Positions 5,308 through 9,284 of a DNA stretch of 9,284 bases are shown piece by piece. The DNA comes from JAVKSL01 sp039583695 (GTDB lineage Bacteria > Actinomycetota > Acidimicrobiia > Acidimicrobiales > JAJPHD01), in assembly GCA_039583695.1 (NCBI GenBank), contig JAVKSL010000098.1, forward strand, positions 1-9,284, in the 5' to 3' direction. The position numbers were made by a program, and so were the translations under genes. How positions within the stretch are numbered: the first letter of the stretch is position 1; every line of letters begins with the position of its first letter. The notes under the pieces were generated by a model. The model was not told the origin of the DNA, did not search any database, and saw only the letters and a program-made list of their open reading frames with translations.

Positions 5308-5313
5308 ACGATA
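5308..5313 (-). promoter_or_regulatory. Leaderless-type -10 box of the LLM-crtQ-crtO operon
   Basis: TATCGT on the minus strand ends 8 nt before the ATG at 5299, and no Shine-Dalgarno is present. The decamer TATCGTCGTG is identical to that before the dut operon. Its -35 region falls at the start of the 33-bp tandem repeat. Confidence 0.4.
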
Positions 5314-5333
5314 GCTCGAAGGGACGCCCTGGT

Positions 5334-5424
5334 GGGGCGGGGCGAGCCTGGGGCGTCGGCGGGGCCGGGGCGGGGCGAGCCTGGGGCGTCGGCGGGGCCG
5401 GGGCGGGGCGAGCCTGGGGCGTCG
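5334..5424. repeat. 33-bp G-rich tandem repeat (about 2.8 copies) between divergent genes
   Basis: Two complete, identical 33-bp units (5334-5366 and 5367-5399) and a 25-bp partial third (5400-5424) fill the gap between the divergent LLM and MBL genes. Each unit begins GGGGCGGGGC and contains four runs of four G on the plus strand (GGGGCGGGGC, then CTGGGGCG, then GGCGGGGCC), so quadruplex formation is possible. The repeat lies between the two candidate -10 boxes and covers both -35 regions. The unit is 11 codons long and is open in both directions, but is more likely non-coding. Confidence 0.85.
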
Positions 5425-5433
5425 AGCTGAGGG

Positions 5434-5439
5434 TAGGGT
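5434..5439 (+). promoter_or_regulatory. Leaderless-type -10 box of the MBL-fold hydrolase gene
   Basis: TAGGGT ends 8 nt before the GTG at 5448. The same purine-rich bases (GTAGGG, 9 nt from the start) could instead act as a weak ribosome site, so the two readings cannot be separated here. Confidence 0.35.
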
Positions 5440-5447
5440 CAAAAGTC

Positions 5448-6506
5448 GTGGCCGTCGTCAGGCAAGAGTCCGAGCCGCCCTCGGAGACCCTCAGCGAGGT
5501 CGCTCCGGGAATCCTGCGCTGCCAGCTCCCGGTGAACATGCCGGGATTGGGTCACGTGAACGCGTATCTTCTGCTCGACGATCGGGGCGCCACCCTGGTA
5601 GATGCAGGGGTACCCGGGGAGACCTCCTGGAACGTCCTGATGGCACGGCTAGCCGATGCCGGGCTGCGGGCGGGAAATATTCACACGGTGGTGGTGACTC
5701 ATTCGCACCCGGATCACTTCGGGGGGGCGCACCGGCTGGCGGGCGAGGTAGGTGCCGAGCTGGTCACCCACGGCGCCTGGCAAACCCGCTGGTGGCAGAC
5801 ACATAGGGCGGCTGCCTGCTCCTGCGGAGAAGAGCTTCCCGACATCGACCCCGCAGACATCCCGTCATCCAATCCCTGGACTGAGCCGACCCCTTGGGGG
5901 AAGGAGAGCTTCATGGCTGGCTGGCTGCGGGACATGCCCGAACAGGGAACCGACCCTGAGGCCGCTGGCTGGCTCCCCCCCGAGCCCGACCGGGGCGTGG
6001 CCGACGGCGAGACACTGATGCGGGCGGGTCGGCCATGGCGCTGTCTTTACACGCCCGGCCACACCCTGGACCACTTGTGCCTCCACGACCCCGAGACTGG
6101 GGTGCTCCTGTCGGGGGACCACGTCCTGCCCACGATCACCCCACACATCCCGGGCATTGCCGGTGGGCGCGACGCTCTGGCGTCCTACCTGGCTTCTCTG
6201 GACCGGGTGGCCGGGCTGGCCGGGGTATCGGTGGTGCTGCCCGCCCACGGCAACCCGTTCAGCGACCTGGCGGGCAGGGTCGCCGACATCGAGGCCCACC
6301 ATCGCGAGCGCCTGGCTCGCCTCTGCAAGATCGCGGAAGCCATAGGTCCGGCGACCGTGGTCGCCTACTCGCACGAGCTGTTCCGCGAGGCGCGCTGGGG
6401 GCCGATGGCCGAAAGCGAGACCTACGCGCACCTGGAGCACCTTCGGCTGACCAACCGGCTGATCCGCCGCGGCGCGGGTGCCGAGATGGTCTACTTGTCG
6501 CGATGA
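5448..6506 (+). CDS. Metallo-beta-lactamase-fold hydrolase with C-terminal winged-helix-like region
   Basis: This 352-aa protein has a complete metallo-beta-lactamase fold with a two-metal hydrolytic site: THSHPDHFGG (H85, H87, D89, H90), TPGHTLDH (H205), LSGDHV (D224) and PAHG (H267). Residues about 283-352, from HHRERL to the end, look like the winged-helix domain found in LACTB2-type members, which places it with broad-specificity esterase, thioesterase or nuclease-like hydrolases rather than antibiotic beta-lactamases. Between the two metal motifs an insertion of about 70 residues (115-185) contains CSCGEELPD and several Trp. The GTG start is the first suitable codon after the tandem repeat. 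It is divergent from the LLM operon and convergent with idi, 23 bp from its end. The substrate cannot be told from sequence; it could be an acyl-CoA or thioester. Confidence 0.9.
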   Translation: MAVVRQESEPPSETLSEVAPGILRCQLPVNMPGLGHVNAYLLLDDRGATLVDAGVPGETSWNVLMARLADAGLRAGNIHTVVVTHSHPDHFGGAHRLAGEVGAELVTHGAWQTRWWQTHRAAACSCGEELPDIDPADIPSSNPWTEPTPWGKESFMAGWLRDMPEQGTDPEAAGWLPPEPDRGVADGETLMRAGRPWRCLYTPGHTLDHLCLHDPETGVLLSGDHVLPTITPHIPGIAGGRDALASYLASLDRVAGLAGVSVVLPAHGNPFSDLAGRVADIEAHHRERLARLCKIAEAIGPATVVAYSHELFREARWGPMAESETYAHLEHLRLTNRLIRRGAGAEMVYLSR

Positions 6507-6529
6507 CCAAAGGCCCTTACCTCAATAGC

Positions 6530-7045
6530 TCACCAACCGAGCGCGATGGCGGCCGCTCGAGCGAGCCAGGGGGTGAATCGCTCGGGGTGCTCGGCCAGCT
6601 CAACCGCCAGCCAGTCAGGGGTCACCCACTCCCACCCAGCCACCTCTGCCGGGTGAGGGGCCGGGTCGGCATCGCTGGCTCCCACCAACACGTGGTCGAA
6701 CTCGTTCTCTACCGCGCCGGACGCCGGGTCGGAGGCCTGATAGACAAAGCTCCCCCGCTCGGTGAGGACCACACCGGGGAGACCCATCTCCTGCTCCAAG
6801 CGAGCCGACGCCGCGGCCAGCAGGTCCTGCCCTGGCGCAGGGTGGCTACAGCAGGTATTGGTCCAGAGAGCGGCAAAGCGAGACTTGTCCAGGGCCCGCC
6901 GCTGCAGGAGCACCGATCCATCCGTGTTGAGCACGAATACCGAGAACGCCCGGTGCAAGCGCCCTGGCGTTGCGTGACCGTCCACCACTGGGCAGCTACC
7001 AACTGACTCGCCCTGCACGTTCACGAGGTCCAACAACGCAGGCAT
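6530..7045 (-). CDS. idi: Isopentenyl-diphosphate delta-isomerase, type 1 (Nudix fold)
   Basis: Idi interconverts isopentenyl and dimethylallyl diphosphate in the cytosol, the entry point to all isoprenoids, including carotenoids and quinones. The 171-aa length is typical. The metal and catalytic residues match E. coli Idi closely: H24 and H31 (LHRAFSVF), C66 and H68 in WTNTCCSHP, E86 in LEQEMG, and E113/E115 in VENEFDH. These set it apart from a MutT-type hydrolase, which would need the GX5EX7REUXEEXGU box. The ATG at 7045 overlaps the ppk stop as TGATG, so the two are translationally coupled; the C-terminus is 23 bp from the convergent MBL gene. With the crtQ/crtO-like genes 1.4 kb away it suggests local isoprenoid metabolism, though on a separate transcript. 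Confidence 0.95.
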   Translation of the reverse strand: MPALLDLVNVQGESVGSCPVVDGHATPGRLHRAFSVFVLNTDGSVLLQRRALDKSRFAALWTNTCCSHPAPGQDLLAAASARLEQEMGLPGVVLTERGSFVYQASDPASGAVENEFDHVLVGASDADPAPHPAEVAGWEWVTPDWLAVELAEHPERFTPWLARAAAIALGW

Positions 7046-9284
7046 CACGCCCCGCGCGCCGACGAAAGGGTGTCGGGCTCGCGCCGGCGGCGGGCACGCT
7101 CGACCGCCAGTTCCTGGAGCCGACGCTGCACCGAGAAGCCATTCAAGTTGGGGACACGGACCCAAGCCCCGGTCGGCCCCAGCTCCCAGGCGTTCGTGTC
7201 ATCAGCCAGGTCGGCTTCGTGGGCCTCGACCAGGCGCTGAGCCAGCGCAGGATCCTCGATGGGCACGAGGGCCTCCACTCGGCGGTCCAGATTGCGAACT
7301 CTCATGTCCGCCGAGCCGATCAGGACGGTGAGGGGACGCCCCGCCAGCCCGCCAAAGCGCAGTATCCGGGAGTGCTCCAAGAACCTCCCTACTATCGAGC
7401 GGACCCGTATCGTCTCCGACAGTCCCGCCACGCCCGGGCGCAGGACACAGATTCCCCGGATCACCAGGTCAATCGGCACCCCGGCTCCTGAGGCCGCATA
7501 CAGCGCGTCCACCACCGCGATGTCGTCGAGGCCGTTGAGCTTTATCACGATCCGCCCGGCTGGACCCGCTGCCGCCTCCTGCTCGATCAAGCCAATCACG
7601 CGGGCACGCGCCGACATCGGCGCCAGGATAAGCCGGCGGTAATGGGATTGGCGGCTGTAGCCGGTCAGGAAGTTGAACAGGTCGGTGAGATCCGCCCCAA
7701 GGTCCGGATCCGTGGACAGCAGGCCCACATCCTCGTATATGGCGGCAGTGGCCGCGTTGTAGTTACCCGTGCCCACGTGGCAATAGCGGCGAATCCCATC
7801 CTCCTCGGAGCGCACCACCAAGGCCACCTTGCAGTGCGTCTTCAGCCCGGCGAGGCCGTACACGACATGCACGCCGGCCCGCTCCAGGGCTCTGGCCCAG
7901 GCAATGTTGGCCTGCTCGTCGAATCGGGCTTGCAGCTCCACCAGCACCGCCACCTGCTTACCGGCCTCAGCAGCCCTGATGAGCGCCGCCACTATCGAGC
8001 TGTCGCCGGAGGTTCGATACAGCGTCTGCTTGATCGCGAGCACGTTGGAGTCGGCCGCCGCGCCAAGTATGAACGCCTCCACCGAGGTGGTGAACGAGTC
8101 GTACGGATGGTGCACCAGCACGTCGCGCTCGCGCAGCAGGGCGAACATGTCAGGGGGGTCGTCGCCCGCAGTAGCCAGTCCCGGCGGGGTCATCGGCGCC
8201 CAGGGAGGGTCGCGCAAGTCCGGACGCTCCAGCGAATGGATGGCCCACAGCCCCCCCAGGTCCATTGGCCCCCGCACTTCGTATACATCGCTGTGCTCGA
8301 GCTCGAGCTCCCTGATGAGCAACTCGAGCACCTCGGGACTGGTCCCTACCTCGACCTCCAAGCGAACCGCCCGCCCAAAGCGACGCCTGCGCAGCTCCGT
8401 CTCCACGGCTACCAACAGATCGTCCGCGTCCCCCTCGTCGGGGGTCACGTCGCCGTTGCGGGTGACTCGGAAGCTGTGGTAGCGCACCACCTCCATCGCG
8501 GGGAAAAGCGTGCCCAGATGGGCCGCAATGAGCTGCTCCAGAGGCACGAAGCACTCGGTGCCGCCCACCTGCACAAAGCGATCGAGCAGTGGCGGAACCT
8601 TGACCCGGGCGAAACGGTGCTCACCACTCACTGGGTCCAGGACGATCACGCCCAGATTGAGCGACATGTTGGAGATGTAGGGGAACGGGTGGCCGGGGTC
8701 GACGGCCAGCGGGGTGAGCACCGGAAAGATCCGCTGATTGAAGGTCTCGGTAAGGTACGCCTGGTCCTGCGCATCAAGCGAGTCCCAACCAGTCAGGCGG
8801 ATCCCAACCGCATCGAGGGCCGGCAGCACCTCTTCCCACAGGATCCGTAGCTGGCGACAGGCCAGATCCTCCACCTTCTCGCGAATCGCCCGGAGCTGGT
8901 CCCGGGGGCTGCGCCCATCTGGCGACGGACCTCGCAGGCCAGCGGCGAGCTGGTCCTTGAGCGCCGCCACCCGCACCTGGAACAAGGTGTCGATCTGGGT
9001 GCTCATGATGGCCAGGAACTTCACCCGCTCCAGGAGCGGAACCCCCGGGTCTGACGCCAGGTCGAGGAGGCGAGCGCTGAAGTCCAGCTCCGAGAGGTCC
9101 CGATTGAGGTACTTCGAACCGAGCCCGGACGAGGCGCCGCCTGGGGCGGCTTCGGCGGCTGCCCGAGGCTGGGCGGGGGGCACGTCGGGCGGGGGGGGCA
9201 CGTCGGGCGGAGGGGGCACGTCGGGCGGAGGGGGCACGTCGGGCGGGGGGGGCACGTCGGGCGGGGGGGGCACGTCGGGCGGGG
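7045..9284 (-). CDS. ppk1: Polyphosphate kinase 1, 5' end beyond window, with repetitive proline-rich N-terminus
   Basis: PPK1 reversibly polymerises ATP gamma-phosphate into inorganic polyphosphate. Counting from the GTG at 9273 as residue 1, the core begins at KYLNRDLSELDF (54-65). It contains MSTQIDTLFQVRV in the N domain, LQARFDEQANI, the phosphorylated-His site LKTHCKVAL (H480, equivalent to E. coli H435), YCHVGTGNYN, FLEHSR (H634, equivalent to H592) and RNLDRRVE near the end. All of the catalytic domain is present. Ahead of it are PPPPDV hexapeptide repeats and a linker rich in Ala and Gly (34-53). The frame is still open at the window edge, so the true start is unknown: every repeat unit contains an in-frame GTG, and the start may also lie outside. 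The stop overlaps idi by 1 nt. SADMRVRNLDRR departs from the SADWMPRNLDRR form I know from other PPK1s, possibly a minor lineage difference. Confidence 0.95.
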   Translation of the reverse strand, partial: PPDVPPPPDVPPPPDVPPPPDVPPPPDVPPPPDVPPAQPRAAAEAAPGGASSGLGSKYLNRDLSELDFSARLLDLASDPGVPLLERVKFLAIMSTQIDTLFQVRVAALKDQLAAGLRGPSPDGRSPRDQLRAIREKVEDLACRQLRILWEEVLPALDAVGIRLTGWDSLDAQDQAYLTETFNQRIFPVLTPLAVDPGHPFPYISNMSLNLGVIVLDPVSGEHRFARVKVPPLLDRFVQVGGTECFVPLEQLIAAHLGTLFPAMEVVRYHSFRVTRNGDVTPDEGDADDLLVAVETELRRRRFGRAVRLEVEVGTSPEVLELLIRELELEHSDVYEVRGPMDLGGLWAIHSLERPDLRDPPWAPMTPPGLATAGDDPPDMFALLRERDVLVHHPYDSFTTSVEAFILGAAADSNVLAIKQTLYRTSGDSSIVAALIRAAEAGKQVAVLVELQARFDEQANIAWARALERAGVHVVYGLAGLKTHCKVALVVRSEEDGIRRYCHVGTGNYNAATAAIYEDVGLLSTDPDLGADLTDLFNFLTGYSRQSHYRRLILAPMSARARVIGLIEQEAAAGPAGRIVIKLNGLDDIAVVDALYAASGAGVPIDLVIRGICVLRPGVAGLSETIRVRSIVGRFLEHSRILRFGGLAGRPLTVLIGSADMRVRNLDRRVEALVPIEDPALAQRLVEAHEADLADDTNAWELGPTGAWVRVPNLNGFSVQRRLQELAVERARRRREPDTLSSARGA
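9181..9284. repeat. 18-bp tandem repeat encoding PPPPDV at the ppk1 5' end
   Basis: CACGTCGGGCGG followed by GGGGGG or AGGGGG recurs with an exact 18-bp period starting at 9181, 9199, 9217, 9235, 9253 and 9271; the last unit is cut by the window edge. Variation is limited to one third-position base (CCC/CCT on the coding strand), so the peptide is unchanged, six residues per unit. Three units contain an uninterrupted run of eight G (9191-9198, 9245-9252, 9263-9270). The array probably continues to the right. Confidence 0.93.

Noticed and set aside
5300..5539. N-terminal extension of the LLM protein through the 33-bp repeat (about 80 extra residues, PQARPAPAPPT units)
   Set aside because: The family begins at the MRISV-type Met, a -10 box sits just upstream of it, and the extension would overlap the divergent MBL gene start. 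The frame is open only because the repeat is GC-rich and a multiple of three.
5448..6506. Antibiotic-resistance beta-lactamase
   Set aside because: The HxHxDH motif and C-terminal winged-helix-like region place it with general MBL-fold hydrolases, and no signal peptide is present.
6507..6529. Bidirectional terminator between the MBL gene and idi
   Set aside because: The 23-bp gap shows no convincing stem-loop or T-run.
6035..7006. 323-codon plus-strand ORF spanning the MBL and idi 3' ends
   Set aside because: It overlaps the MBL gene in another frame and idi on the other strand, and has no recognisable motif.
7642..8850. 402-codon plus-strand ORF opposite ppk1
   Set aside because: It is an antisense shadow of a very well conserved enzyme, with no domain signature.
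9181..9284. CRISPR-like periodic array
   Set aside because: The 18-bp period has no unique spacers, is in frame with ppk1 and encodes a constant hexapeptide.

Overview
The window looks like a chromosome segment of a high-GC actinobacterium. The evidence is very high third-position GC, frequent GTG and TTG starts, an F420-dependent luciferase-like (LLM) oxidoreductase, and an Fpg/Nei glycosylase with an atypical zinc finger. Several genes also have a TANNNT -10 box only 7-8 nt before the start codon and no Shine-Dalgarno, as in leaderless actinobacterial transcripts. The lineage cannot be fixed from this alone; an uncultured or Acidimicrobiia-like actinobacterium is a guess.

Left edge (1-604): a 3' fragment of a tyrosine-recombinase gene, a short non-coding stretch with an inverted repeat and helically phased TGTGGTCT repeats, and a complete tRNA-Gly(GCC) on the minus strand whose 3' end faces the integrase. 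This is the usual layout of one end of an integrated element in a tRNA gene. The rest of the window reads as host backbone.

605-2682: a minus-strand operon runs from a 41-aa single-TM protein through dUTPase (dut) to an Fpg/Nei DNA glycosylase, i.e. nucleotide-pool and base-damage hygiene. Oligoribonuclease (orn) is transcribed divergently from it, with only 35 bp between the two start codons.

2338-5299: a minus-strand cluster of an F420-type LLM oxidoreductase, a CrtQ-like glycosyltransferase and a CrtO-like acyltransferase, joined by ATGA and TTGA 4-nt overlaps. The last two resemble the final two steps of staphyloxanthin synthesis (glycosylation, then acylation of a carotenoid acid). This makes the cluster the best candidate for a little-described pathway here. 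The acyltransferase frame has no stop at its expected end and continues for about 114 codons antisense to orn.

5300-6506: a divergent promoter region holding a G-rich 33-bp tandem repeat, then a metallo-beta-lactamase-fold hydrolase with a C-terminal winged-helix-like region. 6530-9284: polyphosphate kinase (ppk1, 5' end not in the window, with an 18-bp repeat encoding PPPPDV) overlapping isopentenyl-diphosphate isomerase (idi) by 1 nt. Idi supplies isoprenoid precursors, a possible metabolic link to the carotenoid-type cluster. No rRNA, CRISPR array or transposase was seen.
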